From Fusarium oxysporum f. sp. lycopersici 4287 (lineage: Eukaryota; Ascomycota; Sordariomycetes; Hypocreales; Nectriaceae), in the NCBI RefSeq assembly GCF_000149955.1, contig NC_030989.1, positions 3,233,839-3,297,838 of the forward strand: a DNA stretch of 64,000 nt, in the 5' to 3' direction. This document shows positions 46,401 through 59,156 of this stretch, piece by piece; the first letter of the stretch is position 1; each line of letters begins with the position of its first letter. The notes beneath the pieces were generated by a model. The model did not search any database and was not told the DNA's origin. It was given only the letters and a program-made list of their open reading frames with translations. Made by a program: the position numbers and the translations under genes.

Positions 46401-47649
46401 ATCAATCGTGCACTTATGCTGTGCAAATTATCGCCCGATCTCGATTCGATTCTAGTAAGGTTGGTCCTAGCTAAGATTGCACGTACGCGTTTCGATGCGT
46501 ATCGAGGTAAAAGTCTCTTGTGTTCGAGGGGGTGAGGTCGTCATATTCAGAATTTCTGTGGGAGTCAAGGTCGTCAGAAATCATGGGGTGTCGGAGCTTT
46601 CTCCGATGTCTATACCGGAAATAGAATAGAACGAAAGGTCCTTCTGAGCTAAATGTTGGTGATACTTGGAAGTGAGACTGAGCCCAGCCCAAGCCCAATT
46701 AAAGTTGGCAAAAGCATGTGTAAGATTGTTGGTGGTGAAACTAGAACACGCATGTCTGTGATTGTACTACCGTTCCGCTCTCAACTGGACTGTCTTTGGC
46801 TCATCAATAGCATAACAAACTGCAGTGTCCCCGAGAAACAATTCCTATGACCCACTGGTCCCGACAATCTACTCAGCGCCATGATATTTCCGGGGACCGT
46901 TGTAACCTTGTGGCTTTCAGCCTAGCCAATCTTTGCGTTAGGGACCTCTCCGAGCTACGCAATGCATCGATAATGACAGCAGTTCTGTCCAGTTAAATGT
47001 CTGGGGGGCCCCGGGTGGCGATAACAGAGTTCAACGTCGCGAAATTGTTTCCGTTATTGTGTCCTCATTTTGAACTTGTAGCTTGAACAAGACGAGCCTA
47101 GGATAAATGCGACCGTTGGATGGATGTCCGTGAGCCGTTCTCGTACGAGAACCTTGTCCAGTCAGCAATCGTCCTCTTTGACTGCCTCGCAGCGAAAATT
47201 GACCTTGTGTTTGACTTGATGGCCAATCGTATCACGTTGTAATTTGACATGTTGATTCAACATTCCACACTCAGTTAATGTGATATAAGTGAGAACCTAC
47301 GGCATGGATCTATTGATGTTGTACAGTAACAGATGCAATACCATATAAATTTGCCATTCAGCGAAGCCAATCAAGCCTGATAGCTTTTTACAGTAAAATC
47401 TTCCAACGCCATTTGAACTCGTCAATCCCAGAGTCGCACAGAAAAAATATGTGATAAAGAAAGAAAAGACCACAAGAGGTGTAGCATATCACCCCATCGT
47501 ATTCGATATCTCCCTTGGGTCGAGCAAATCCCAGTGACTCCTCCGTTGCATTTTAATGAACACTTGTAAACATCGACCGATCTTTTTACCGTGTCGACTC
47601 GTCATAATCATCGTCTTCGTATCTTTGAATCGTACACAGGGGCCTCTTC
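43492..47649. other. Long gene-poor region
   Basis: More than 4 kb without a supportable protein gene; open frames are short, overlapping and lack motifs. Of note are a tRNA-like A-box sequence near 44746 without a matching 3' half, a perfect hairpin at 46196-46218, and three ATTGG (CCAAT-box) words around it. The region could hold promoters or non-coding RNAs, but nothing more can be claimed. Confidence 0.5.
46196..46218. repeat. Perfect 9-bp hairpin flanked by CCAAT-box words
   Basis: GACACGGAC and GTCCGTGTC are a perfect 9-bp inverted repeat around GCATC. ATTGG words occur at 46192, 46225 and 46268. It may be a binding site for a dimeric regulator. Confidence 0.45.
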
Positions 47650-48540
47650 TCAATTATGCTGGGGAAAGGGGCAAATCGGCGGTGTCGCATGGTTCTGTTT
47701 GCCTTCGCCCAGGTCTTGGATGTATCGGTGTGCTTCGCTCGCGATGTACTCTTGGATCAACTGACATTCGCAGTCGGTGTGTTGTAGGAGTTTCATCTTG
47801 AGGTCGTAAACTTGCATCGTGAGGTCGGACACGCAGCTTGACAGGTCGCGGTTGGCTTGCTCCATGTCTTGTTCGTCGGCTCGAAGTTTCTTCGCGTCTT
47901 CGCGCTTCTTGATGCGGAATTTGTTGGAGGCGACGCGGTTTCGCTCCTGGACCTTTCTGCTGTACTCGTCGAGTTCTTCCTTCGGTTCAGGAGACGGAGT
48001 GTTCGTGGGTTGCGGCTTGGCGACTGCTTTGCCTTTGCCGCGTCCTTTGGGCTTTTCTGATACTGCTTCTATTTTGGTTGTCTTGCGAGTTGACGCGCGT
48101 CTTGGAGCCTTCGACGCTGTAGATCGGCTCCCATTACGTTTTCGTTTGTCGGGCTGGGTTGATGAAGAGCCTCTACGGCTTTCGGAGTCACCGGTCGCAT
48201 TCTCTACGCTGGTTGACTCGGTAGAAGGAGATGGGACGGGACAGCTGTGCATTGAGGTTGAAGGGGATGGCCATTGTGTCGAGGAGCCTTGATTGTCGGC
48301 GTACTGGGGATATTGTTGTTGGTTTTCTTGCGCGTAGGCATTTGGAGCGGCCATGTTTGCTGCTTCGGCAAAGGCGGCATTCTCGGACCACCATTGCTCC
48401 CAAGGACCCTGGGAAAGCGTGCCGTATAGATTCATGCCTGACGGGTCTTGGGCCATGAGCTGCATATTTGGGTCATAGGGCTGGTTGCCATCATCTAAAG
48501 GATGGACTGGTTGTTGGAAAGGAGGGTAGACTGTACCCAT
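47650..48540 (-). CDS. bZIP transcription factor (ATF/CREB-like)
   Basis: A single exon encodes 296 residues. The basic region ERNRVASNKFRIKKREDAKK (about residues 199-218) has the conserved N-x7-R (Asn201, Arg209). A leucine-zipper coiled coil follows from about 220 to 260, ending with TDCECQLIQEYIASEAHRYI, a block I associate with fungal ATF-like bZIPs. The N-terminal half is Pro/Gln/Ser-rich with a basic stretch (RKRNGSRSTASKAPRRASTR) that may be a nuclear signal. It should bind TGACG-type sites as a dimer. The gene is isolated, with 3 kb of upstream DNA before the next plus-strand gene, which suits a heavily regulated factor. A TATAAATA at about 48688 (TATTTATA on the coding strand) may be its TATA box. 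Confidence 0.88.
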   Translation of the reverse strand: MGTVYPPFQQPVHPLDDGNQPYDPNMQLMAQDPSGMNLYGTLSQGPWEQWWSENAAFAEAANMAAPNAYAQENQQQYPQYADNQGSSTQWPSPSTSMHSCPVPSPSTESTSVENATGDSESRRGSSSTQPDKRKRNGSRSTASKAPRRASTRKTTKIEAVSEKPKGRGKGKAVAKPQPTNTPSPEPKEELDEYSRKVQERNRVASNKFRIKKREDAKKLRADEQDMEQANRDLSSCVSDLTMQVYDLKMKLLQHTDCECQLIQEYIASEAHRYIQDLGEGKQNHATPPICPFPQHN

Positions 48541-51500
48541 CTCTGCAATTTGAATGATGATGTTGTTAGATAGCTTGGTCGAGTCAGACCTTGAAGGTTT
48601 CGATCAAGTCTGGAACTGTAGTGGAGATAAAAGATGCTACTAGGAGTGAAGCTTGGACCCTGCCAATGGAAGCGAAAAGGAACCGTTATAAATAAGAGAC
48701 GCAAAAAGGAAGGGCGGAGGACCAGGTTAGGGGGACAGTGTGGGAGCCAAGAGGGGGGCGAACAACAAGCGGCTAGTACGTAGCATACTTACAATGTGTA
48801 CTGTAGCACTCAATCTGGTGTTTACCAAAGTCGGGACAAGACAGGACAAGTCCAGAGAAGAGAGGGGAATTGGAGTTTGGCCCCAAGCCATCAAATACGG
48901 AATGAGTTTAGCCCTAGGGATCATGCACTCAACTGGAGTCTGGAGTCAGGGGTGTGAGGGGTCGATAAGAGTGGACGTTAAGCCAATGTGTCACTTTTTA
49001 GTGAAGGATCCGACTTAAGCTATGCTTAGCAAGCAATGCAGAGCATTACCAGCGGGGAATAACAGAGATGGCATTGACAAATTGGGCGTTTTGACCGAAC
49101 ATGCAATTGTGAATGAACTACTCCAGCGCATGAAGTACAGATTAAATGTCTCACCGCAGTTAAACATAACATGGAGACCACCGAGGAGAAAGCTGCATCG
49201 AGGCTCTGATGGATGGATAAATATCGGTGCACATCTCCACGAAAGCAAAACAGCCAAAGCCAACCAAACATCCCGTGAGACATTGGGGCAAATAAAGATC
49301 TTCCCAGCGTCATGAGACGACTGCAGCAATATCCGGACCATATCTTCCTGGAGTTCCTCACGAGCTGCTAGACCCAGCCGAGGCTAGTAGTGTGTGAGGA
49401 AGACTGTGAAAATTAAAGTCTTCTAGGGTCCGTCATTGGATGAGGTTCGTCGGTTCTAGAGCCGATGGCCGTGATTGGACGAGATCGTACGGCTTTAGGT
49501 CCGAGGGGCATCATTGGTGGATAAGGTCCAGACAGTGGGACTGGATCACAAGTATTTGGGCTTGACAGGGGCGTCACGCCAAAACAGCCCAGGCATGAGA
49601 CAATATTTCATGGCTTGTTGATTATCACGAGAGGGAGGTAGTAAGAGAGAAAAGAACCAAAAGAAAAGAAAGATCAGCGCTACGCACAGCTTGTCACCAT
49701 TTTCAAGGCGACTACGGGTCCTATCATGCATATGATACCCATGCATGCCAACATTCGCTATCGAACACCAAGCGGGCAAACAACATGCAAGTCTACAGTA
49801 TAAAAATAAAATGAAATGAAACGATACTTAGCAAGATAAGGAAAACACTCTGCATATCACGTACCTTGGCTGAAGAGTCTGGCGTGGATGCAACAGTACT
49901 CACTAGTCAAGCCCTCATTGGTCAACGTAAATCAACACCCAATCAGCGTCCACGGAATCACCTACCGTCGACAGGGCCATACTACGTAATGTGGCTTGAA
50001 GCGGACGAGATCAAGACTTTTTTCGGCGGGGGGTCACGCACTACATCTGCGAGATGTTGTCCCTTTGGCATCACATTCTTTACATTGTGTTGTATCTGTT
50101 ATTCATTCCGAATTGACTTTTCTCTTTTTTACCGAATGCTACTATTCATCTCATGAGTCCCCTTCGAAATCGGCAGATCGTGCAGATACCATGACGAGGC
50201 GTTTGCGTCGATGTTTGCAGGCCACACCGGAAGATAATAATGTGATGCTTTGATCAAAATTGTCGCACTCCAGAATGGATATCTTCTTCCTCAGTGACAG
50301 GAGTGTCATCACATCATTCATGCACCTGCAGAGCATACAGTAGACTGTGCACTGCGTGAGAACTTCAGAATACTCCTACAGATACTGTAGAGAATAAATG
50401 TTCAAAGATCTGCAGGATGGACCCTAAGTCCTTGGAATGGGGGGCCGTCACCTTGTTTTGTGTGTCTTGGATGGGGGGCATCACATACCGGGGCTGTCGT
50501 GTACCTCCGCGGGCGGTCACAAACACCCTCCAATACAGGTGGACTGCATGACTAAGTTCCCCTTGCTTTGATGGAGAGAACAACTTTTGTTCATTGACAG
50601 GACAGGTCATTTAGAAATTGGGTTGGACGAGATCATGTTGTAGAGCCAGGGGGTCGGGAGGTAATCTTGCACTGGACTGTAAACAGGAATTGCCGGCGGA
50701 CCACTCCCGGTGGTTCTTAACGGTTAATAATATTTCTGAAAAACTTCACCAAATCCTAGTTATTTATGAGCAGGGAGAAGAGACATCACCTAAGCAATGG
50801 CGTCAACGTGGAGAACGAAAGGTCCGAAGACTCAATGTAACTGAAGAATCAAGGCTGTATTCATCGTAAGAAAGTCCAAACTATCATATCGGTCGTGATT
50901 CATCATACGTGTAACTCTCACTCTAATGAGCTACGGGATTGACAAGGATTCATGAGTAGTGCTTGTCTGGTTACTTGAGACAGGTACTGGTACTCGGTAC
51001 CCGTGCGGGCTTTACCACCAGTATCTAACTCCCCATCCATCAAAAACCGAGATTGACCGAGATCTTGGGGCGGTATACGGAGTACCAAGATCATGTCAGT
51101 TCCCTGATGACTGAATCAGATGCCATGACGATTCTCTAGGGTCATATTGACAGTTGAGATCAAGTCCATTATTTCCGTCTTGTGTTGGTAGGGTTCAAGG
51201 GACGTCGTTGTACCCAACTTCCATTAGGCTCCGAGGGGAGCGTTGAAATTCTCAGGTCCGTGCCGAGGCCTATTCCCTGATTCCAGTAAATGCTCCCTTT
51301 GTTAGCTTGCCCAGAGCCCGGGCTTTTAATTGCAGTAAGAGAACTTAATGTCCATTCCGTTTTCGTAGCCAGTTTCTCCGGTGCTTCTTATTGGTTCCAG
51401 TATTTGTAAATCTCAGTGACCATTATTGCACAGTGATCCTTCTCCTCTCCTCAGTAGAGGATATTCAGCACACCAGCAGAATCCTTTTTCATCACGGCCA

Positions 51501-51602
51501 CGATGATTCACTGCAGTAGCACGGGGTGGAAGAGCCTCTCTTTATTGGCACTTCTCTCAACAACATGATTTCTTCTACTCTTCCACAACCCTCCTCGGCA
51601 TA
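48541..51602. other. Long divergent intergenic region
   Basis: About 3 kb between the bZIP gene (minus) and the hypothetical gene at 51603 (plus), without a supportable gene. It contains degenerate 39-bp tandem repeats with ATTGG words at 49410-49520 and several other CCAAT boxes. It is probably an extended regulatory region or long 5' leader of the bZIP gene. Confidence 0.5.
49410..49520. repeat. Degenerate 39-bp tandem repeats with CCAAT boxes
   Basis: ATTGG occurs at 49435, 49474 and 49513, exactly 39 bp apart. The flanking bases also align roughly (TTCTAGGGTCCG-TCATTGG, TTCTAGAGCCGATGG-CGTGATTGG, TTTAGGTCCGAGGGGCATCATTGG). About three diverged units are visible. Confidence 0.6.
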
Positions 51603-52533
51603 ATGTACGCACCAACTTCTTCAGCCCCTTTCTCCCGTTCTGCTCTCAACCCTCCTGTACGCTTCGTACCACCATGCACAGCTCCAGCAATCGTGAAGCA
51701 AGAACCAGATGATGCGGAACCAATACTGATTGGCAGCAATAGTCCCTCGCCCGAACCTCGATCCAGCGTCGAATCCCGCAATCGCCTCTTCACCTCCCTC
51801 GGACTCGGCGATCACATCTTTCGAAACCCACGCTCCATCACGACTCCTGACGATCTCGACGACTCTGAACTGAAACGATGTTTCGATATACTCCACGCTT
51901 GCAGTCTTGCGACAGAGTTCAACGCGACGCTTTCTAATACCAAGGATACAATGGAGGACTTCCTAACGGCCATCTTCAAGAACTGGACGGGAGACGCGGG
52001 TGAACCGGACAAGCCAACTATGGACTTTGTTGTTCGCGAGTATATTAGTGTTGGAAACATTTGCAGTAAGAGACATGTCAATCGCGACGTCACTTGACTT
52101 CACGTTAACCCTCCCAGGCCAGCCCGCCAATCATCGAACCAGCTCCTCATGCGCCGAATCATCATCCTGCCGCACCCCAGTCTTTGGAATCGCCACATAT
52201 CGAAGTCGACCAGCTCAACTCAGCATCAGTTTCTCCACCACAGAGCCGGAGCAAGGTTCGAGCCAAGATGCACAGGACTTCTTCTGTCCGATGGAGCGCA
52301 CTGATGTGAGATGGGAGGAGGGCGATTGGATGACCGATTTACGACGGAGCATGAAGAGGACTTGTATCAACAAGGTGCACAGGTACAATAAACATCTTGC
52401 GATATGGTATGTGAGAAGCTTGGTAGGCGGTTGGGCGAAGGGAAGCATTTGGATGGGGAAGGACGTTGAGGTCTTTTCGTTTGTGGCGAAGGAGGCTGTT
52501 GATGCGACGTTTGCTATGATGGGGGATATTTGA
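51603..52533 (+). CDS. Hypothetical protein, two exons
   Basis: Exons 51603-52065 and 52118-52533 encode 292 residues. The 52-nt GT-AG intron has a GTTAACC branch-like site and keeps phase (GNIC-SQPANHRT). The N-terminus is Pro/Ser-rich with an acidic KQEPDD patch and could be disordered; the middle reads SELKRCFDILHACSLATEFN and suggests helices. The C-terminal part (RRSMKRTCINKVHRYNKHLAIW...VRSLVGGWAKGSIWMGKDVEVFSF) is mixed and unrecognised. There is no signal peptide or membrane segment. It ends 180 bp before the convergent CobW-type gene. I do not recognise the family. Confidence 0.65.
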
Positions 52534-52712
52534 TTGGTCTTTTGGAGATGGTACACACTAAACTGGAAGACAATGGGCTTGGGCATCAAAGGTATCGAAG
52601 ACAGAATGTTGCGCAACCATGGAACAAGACGTTACACGGCAAGGTGTTTTGGGAGTGTACACAAAGGACGATACCAGGATGAACAAACAATGACTTTTCT
52701 TTTGAGACTGCT

Positions 52713-54798
52713 CTAGTCAACTTCTTGTAGGTGCTTCTTTATCGACCTCAAACCATGAGGGTGATCATGTCCTTCATGGTCCTCACGCTCGTCATCCTCC
52801 GGCCAATCGGGAAACCCATCATCAAACAGATCCTCTAGCGCCTCACGCTTCTCTTCATCACTCTTCTTCTCATCTCTCATAACCCCTTCCCACTTCTTGA
52901 ACTCATCGTCAGTAAGTAAACACTCATCCAACATCTTCTCAAGGGCCTTGTGATCCAGGTTCTCTCCAATAAACACCAATTCCTGACGTCTATCGCCCCA
53001 TTCCCCACCCTTCTTAATATCATGCTGCACAAGCCCATCAACCTCTGGGTCGCCGGTTGTATACTCCTCCGCAGGAAGGGTGCAGAACCATGGACGTCCA
53101 CCGGTTAGTGTGAGCATAGCTCCAGCTTGGGACCAGTCTCCTGCGCGGTGGGGACGTGTTGCGAGGAAGAATTCACCCTTTGAGCGGAAGAGACGTGCGA
53201 AGATGGGATGTTTCCGCTTGGTTTCGAGGATTACTTCGTTAGAGGGTGTGAAGAGATCCTCTGCGTCTTGCATTTCAGAGTCATCAAACTTTTGCTTCTT
53301 GGCCGCAGGCTCGGGTGAAGGGGCAGATTCAAGGGTGGAATGGGAGCTGCGAGGTGATGATGGGGCTGAGCGCTTTCCTCGGGATGAAGAGGAGTCAGAA
53401 GTGTCTTGGTCGACTACAACATCTTCGGTTGAGTCCTCAGCATCTGGGTAATCGACCATCTCAAGGTCTTCGTCTTCTTCCTCTCCCTCCTCATCGTCGT
53501 CTTCGGGCTGCTCAAGCTGCAAGATGAACTTGTCATACAGCAGTGCCCAGAGGCGGCGTGGGTGGAATGGTCGATGACGGCTGTAGATGCAGCTTCGTAC
53601 AGAGTATTCTTCAGTCTCAGGCTTTGGTGTAAGGACATTACGACCGTTGACCTGGGGTAACATCAGTAAGTGAAGCCCACTTCGTTATTGGTACGGAGAC
53701 GGATATATCATACCTCACGAACGGTCATGGCATGAAGGTCTTGAAGCCACCCATAACCAGACTGGGCAACCTGAAGATTAAACATGCCAGTGTTGACAAT
53801 CTGCTTGACATCGACCTTACCATAGCTCGACTCAAGGATCTTGGCGCGATGGTTGAGCTTCTTGATCAAGTCTAGCAAGCGAGGTTTTGTCGAAGCATCA
53901 ACCTGATAATATTTTAGCTCAACGTAATGGAGAGAGGGGTGCTCTTGAACTTACCATGTCGAGTTTGTTGAGGATGATAACATCCGCAAACTCAATCTGA
54001 TCAACCATAAGATCAGAAACAGTCCTTTCATCCTCAGGCGTGACATCATCACGTCTTGAAGACAGCAAATCACTCGTGTCAAAGTCATGCAGCATAGTAA
54101 AGGCATCAATGACAGTCACAGTAGTGTCGAGTCTGGCAAACTTCTCAAGACCACCAGCTTCCTTGCTGTACAAAAGTTAGTATCTCGCCCCTCGCTTCCG
54201 AAAAGGTACTTACAGTTGCTTAAGAACCTTGATCGTATCGGCATCCAGACCAGGTGCACCCTCAATGGATCCCATAGCGTCCATCTGCTCAGCAAGTCTG
54301 GAGTCGAATGTCTCAGCGACCTGCTCGGGCTCACTGATACCGCTGCTCTCGATAATGATGTAGTCAAACTCTTGAAGTTGAGCTAAACGAACGAGTTCTT
54401 CCAGGAGATCACCGCGTAGGGTGCAGCAGATACAGCCATTCTGAAGAGCGATGACTTTCTCTTGAGTCTTTGAAAGATGGTGTGTTTTCTTGATGAGGGA
54501 GGCATCGACGTTGATACTAGAGGTGTCAGATTCTGGGATTGTTGAAAGAGAATGTGAACATACGCTCCAATGTCATTGACTACTACTGCAATGCGGAGGC
54601 CATGCTCACTTCGGAGGATATGCTGGAGCAGAGTTGTTTTACCAGAGCCCTACATAGTCAGCAAGGATTCCTTGATCAAGGATCAAGGAGACTCACCAAG
54701 AATCCAGAGAGAAGCGTCACGGGTAAAGCTTTTGGAGGAATGCTAGGCTTCTTGACACCCTTGCTCTTGTTTCCTTTCTTGACCTTGTTCTTAGCCAT
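52713..54798 (-). CDS. CobW/COG0523 G3E GTPase, ZNG1-type metal chaperone
   Basis: Six exons (54798-54697, 54649-54564, 54516-54214, 54165-53955, 53902-53714, 53651-52713) give 609 residues; all five GT-AG introns (47-62 nt) keep phase. The protein is a metal-binding G3E GTPase, the family that delivers zinc or other metals to client enzymes. Walker A GFLGSGKTTLL (about 32-42) is assembled across the first intron. The CxCC metal site GCICCTLRGD is near 92, the family block IIIESSGISEP follows near 115, and LNKLDM (base specificity) is near 230. A CobW C-terminal domain follows, interrupted by a long acidic/Ser-rich insert (about 345-405), and the C-terminus has a His-rich EDHEGHDHPHG. The N-terminus starts with a Lys-rich stretch. 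It resembles eukaryotic ZNG1, though the acidic insert makes it longer than usual. Metal and client are not known. Confidence 0.9.
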
Positions 54799-57168
54799 TT
54801 TGAACGCTGAAAAAGACAGTGAAGAAGAGAGAAGACCCCGGTGAGATGTGAAGAGTTGGAGATGACCTGGGTTCAGAGAAGGTCCCTTTCTTGGAACGGT
54901 GGTATTTCTACTTGTTGTGACTTACACAAGATTCTTGCTCACAATCGTACTGCTCATCAGGGTATGGACCCTGAGGCCATCAAGGTGACGCTATCGCGAG
55001 TGTGAGTACCTTGATGACATTTCGAGTGAGTTTATTGGCTACCGTTGGCAGGAACATGGAGTTGAATTTGGAACTAATTGTGACGAGGTTTAGTGGAATA
55101 TGCAAGCAAAGATGGGGGATGCGGAGCCTCCAAAAGGGTTTGCGCATTTCTAGACATATCAAAACAAGTTCAGACGACTTATTACTACAGTGTGTCAGTA
55201 AACTCTTAGCAAAGACTTATAGGCCATTTAATAGTAAAGTTGATCGTAAGGGCAATTGAGATTGAGATGTTTCCAGTAGGATGTCATAACAAGACGCCAC
55301 AGCTCAGTGATGATGATTGAGGGATGCCTTGATGCACTTCACAACCAGGGCATTTGGTGCATTATCAATTCTCTCAAGGTCATTGGCTTAGCCAGCCTCT
55401 TACTGCCAACTATCACAGACTAGGAAATTGTGTAAGTGGCTTGAAACAAAAGAGCGTGTGCATCGTGACGACCTTGTTGAGTTGTTGAGAACCTTGATGT
55501 CTTTTGTCATAATACCTTGAATGGTGCAATAGGAAAATTTATTGAATTTTTGCTGGCAGTGGATTCCTAAAAGCCGCTTGGGGAGCAATTAATGGTAAAG
55601 TTCGAGCAGTGATAATCTTCAAGGGAGTCTACGGCTTTTAGATTAAATACGAAAATTGTCAGACTGGTGATCCAAGTTTACGTATCTTGGCTATATCAAT
55701 TGAGGTACAAGGACCTCGACAAGACTTGCCATGACAATTAGCTCTACAAAATTATCCATCATGCGACTGGGTTCTGAGTTGCATTGATTGTTTTGGGGTG
55801 GCATCCGATCAAGGTATCGTCCTTGATACATGACATTGACTGACACTACACCTGGACTTCGGCTAGATGAAATGCAGGATGAACAATAATTCGAAACTCA
55901 TCACGTTGGTCATGATCGTGATCAGATCTTGACTTTGGATCGACAAAATGCAGATACTAATGGTGTGACCATGACTGCGCCATACTGTGAGCGCAATAAT
56001 CATGGACAGAAGTTGGTGATACAATGTCTGTTATAGCGAAACATGGCTGTCTGCTTTGCCATTGTTCTAAGTTTTATAGGCATACCGAGTGTGACCTCAA
56101 TACTGAGAATCAGCTACTTCACGATTATCAATCTTCTGATGGAGTCTTGATATTCTGGACAGCAGCTATGTCGAGTTGAATCCGATCTTTCGGCCGAGCA
56201 GCTGGAGGGACGGCCGGCCCTAGGTTAACCATTGATGAGTTGCGGTTCGCAAAATGGAGACGGCCCTACCGCCTGGCGTCAGATATGCATATATCGAGAA
56301 ATATGGACATGACAGGGCATTCGCCTTATTTTTCGATAAGCGCAGACACTTCTGAGATCTCACGATAAGACTCCTGGCAAGTATTCAGTATCGCAACGAG
56401 AGCCGCCTCTTTTGCTGGAGTCTCTTGGGCAGGGGCGCTAAAAGAACAAATCACATACCGACCTCGTACTGCCGGCGCAATTGAGTTAAAATAGGATGTG
56501 CTATACCGAGGTGAGTAATAAATTGATCTTCGTCGACATACTCAATAAAACGGCAAATCTTAGATCTGATTGAAGCGTATTTGCAGGCTTGCTGTCTCTG
56601 TTACGGGGCTCAAGCCTCGGGTTGCCTAAATTGGGGATGATCTGGATATTCTTATACCCGGTCATCGTGAAGCAGCAAGATAATAACAACCATAGATCGT
56701 GACAAATATAATAGCTACTTTATTTTAAAATACGTAATTAACTTTAAAAAGTTATATGCATGTAATCTTGTTTCAATTCGATTAATTTACCACGCTGTTT
56801 GTATTTTTTTTTTATACAGAATTTGCTGATATTCACATAACGAGGCACATCTCAGCCGAAACCAACTGCCGCAGGATAGAGCCGCAGCGCCTCCCGTCTC
56901 TCAGGCCCGAAACCGAGAAAGACAACTCTCAACGCGGGGTCTCCGCAATCTCCACGCCGGCCCGATCGTTCTACCCAAGGTAAACGGTAAACGACCTCAC
57001 TCACCTCAATTATAAGATCAATTCCAGCTTCAGGCTCTTTGACTTGTCATCAACTCCCCTTCTTCACATCAGCCTGTACCGTGCCCCCTGCGTGTCACCC
57101 AGCAACCAACAGAGCAACATCAACAAAACAAAGCAAAGGGCAAAAGTTACACCGACACAGGAGACACA
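54799..57168. other. Gene-poor region
   Basis: About 2.4 kb between divergent genes, without a supportable gene. From 56690 to 56830 it is very AT-rich, ending in an 11-T run. The last 130 bp, pyrimidine- and CAA-rich, are the leader of the acyl-CoA synthetase gene. Confidence 0.5.
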
Positions 57169-59156
57169 ATGGCAGACACTAAGCCCGCTTATGCAGGCAC
57201 ACCCGCCAACGTCCCAGGCGCAAACGTCTTTGACTTCTTATTCAGCAATCCTTTCCAGCATGAAAATGACTTTACGCCTAGAGCGAGACGTGTGCCAAAG
57301 ATCCATGATGATCAGCCCATTTTCGTTGACCACGCCAGCGGTACGTTGCACTCCCAAACTCAATCTCACCTCACACTCAATCTTACATGCCTAAACTCAA
57401 CATCATATCATGGCGACACGTACTGACTTCTCTAGACCGTCCTCTCACTTTCTCACGCGTAAAGCGCGATGCCCTCACTCTAGCAGCCAACCTCCAATCT
57501 CTTGGTCTTGATCCCAATGAAATCGAGACCCTCCCTCCAACAGCATCATGTTCTGGCCCAGAGGTCGCACCTGTGGTGCTTATCCAATTGCCTAACTGTT
57601 TGCCCTTCGCGACACTCATGATGGGTGCCATTGCAGCTGGCTTAACTACCACATTGGCATCACCCTCACTATCTGCTACTGAGCTCTCATGGGTCATTAA
57701 GAACTCGCGTCCTCGCGTGCTCTTCACAGCGAAAGCGTTCCTCAACACCGTCGAGAAAGCGCTTGAGCAGCAGGAAGACGAGGCGTACAAGAGAAGTGTG
57801 CGCGTCTACACAGTCGATGTAGCGAGGGATTTGTATCCTCTTTCACCGGCTTCTCATGCTGAGGATGGCGATTGGAAGAACCTTCTTATGCCAGCGAAAG
57901 AGCCTCTCACTGCTGGCCACCCGTTCTCACCAGAATCCGCCGCTACACGAACAGCAATTATTCTCTGGTCATCTGGTACATCAGGCCGATCAAAGGGTGT
58001 TTTACTATCCCATCAAGCCATCAACTTCTCAATCGCGTCGCTGTGGCACGATGCGGACTTTTACGGATTTCACCAGCGATGGCTAGGTTATGTGCCATTT
58101 TACCACGTGTTCGGTCTCACCAACATCTTCTTACTGGCTTTCGCGACGGGTTCTACGGTGTTTACTATGCCCGCGTTCAAGCTCGATACTGTTTTATCCG
58201 CGATCCCGCGTCGACAGATCACATATCTTCACATGGCACCTCCCGTGGCTGTCATGCTCGCCAAGTCACCCGTGGTAGAACCCTTCGCGCGACGCGACGC
58301 GCGCGGTCGCAATGCTTTCAGCAGTGTTGTTGCGGGTGTAACAGGCGGTGCACCTCTCGGCCACGAAGTCGTAGAGAAGGTCTTCCAACGACTCGGCTTC
58401 CTCGTGAGGCTTGGCTACGGCATGTCAGAAGCGTGCAGTGTCACTCTGCAAAGGGGCCTCAGGGAAGAGGACATGCACAGTTACAAGCACGACACAGGAA
58501 AGCCTCATTGGGGCGTTGAGCTCATGATCGCTGGTTCAGGTGAATTGAACTCTGAGGATTCTACCACGAAGGCTGCGCCGTTCGGTGCCGAGGGTGAGAT
58601 TCTCGTGAGATCGCCTGGATTGATGAGTGCGTATGTCCCATCCCATGGACTGGGAAGTAAAGAAGCGCCCGATATGAGCGTCACAACAGAGGCATTCACG
58701 TCAGATGGTTGGCTTCGAACCGGTGACGTCGGACATCTCGACGAGGAGGGCACTCTCTGCATCACAGACCGCATCAAAGAAATGATCAAAGTGCGCGCTT
58801 ACCAAGTCGCGCCCGCTGAATTGGAGGCTATTCTCTGCGGCAGCGATGACGTTGCTGACGCTGGAGTGATTGGCATACACGACAAGAACGAAGCGACAGA
58901 GTGGCCGCGCGCTTACGTCGTCGCAGCAGATGAGAGCAAGTCAGAAGCAGAACTTCAAAAGTTGGCGCATGATCTCAAGGATTTGGTCGAGAGTCATTCA
59001 GCGCGGTATAAGTGGCTCGTTGGCGGAATTGTCTTCGTAAAAGCAATCCCCAAATCACCGAGTGGAAAGATTCTTCGAAGGGTTATTCGGGATGGTGGCA
59101 TACAGGGCTTCGAGGTCTCACTCTACCAGCGCAAGAAGCGAGACCACAAGCTGTAA
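57169..59156 (+). CDS. Acyl-CoA synthetase / 4-coumarate-CoA ligase-like AMP-forming enzyme
   Basis: Exons 57169-57340 and 57436-59156 (95-nt intron) encode 630 residues. The enzyme should activate a carboxylic acid with ATP to an acyl-AMP and transfer it to CoA. Visible ANL motifs in order: the P-loop ILWSSGTSGRSKG (about 231), GYGMSEA (about 385), GWLRTGDVGHLDEEG (about 482-496) and the catalytic Lys in PKSPSGKILRR (about 597-605). The C-terminus RDHKL ends in HKL, a possible weak type-1 peroxisomal signal, which would fit fatty or aryl acid activation in peroxisomes. Length is slightly above typical 4CL-like proteins because of an N-terminal extension. An ATG at 57044 in another frame is not the start. 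Neighbours do not suggest a pathway. Confidence 0.9.
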
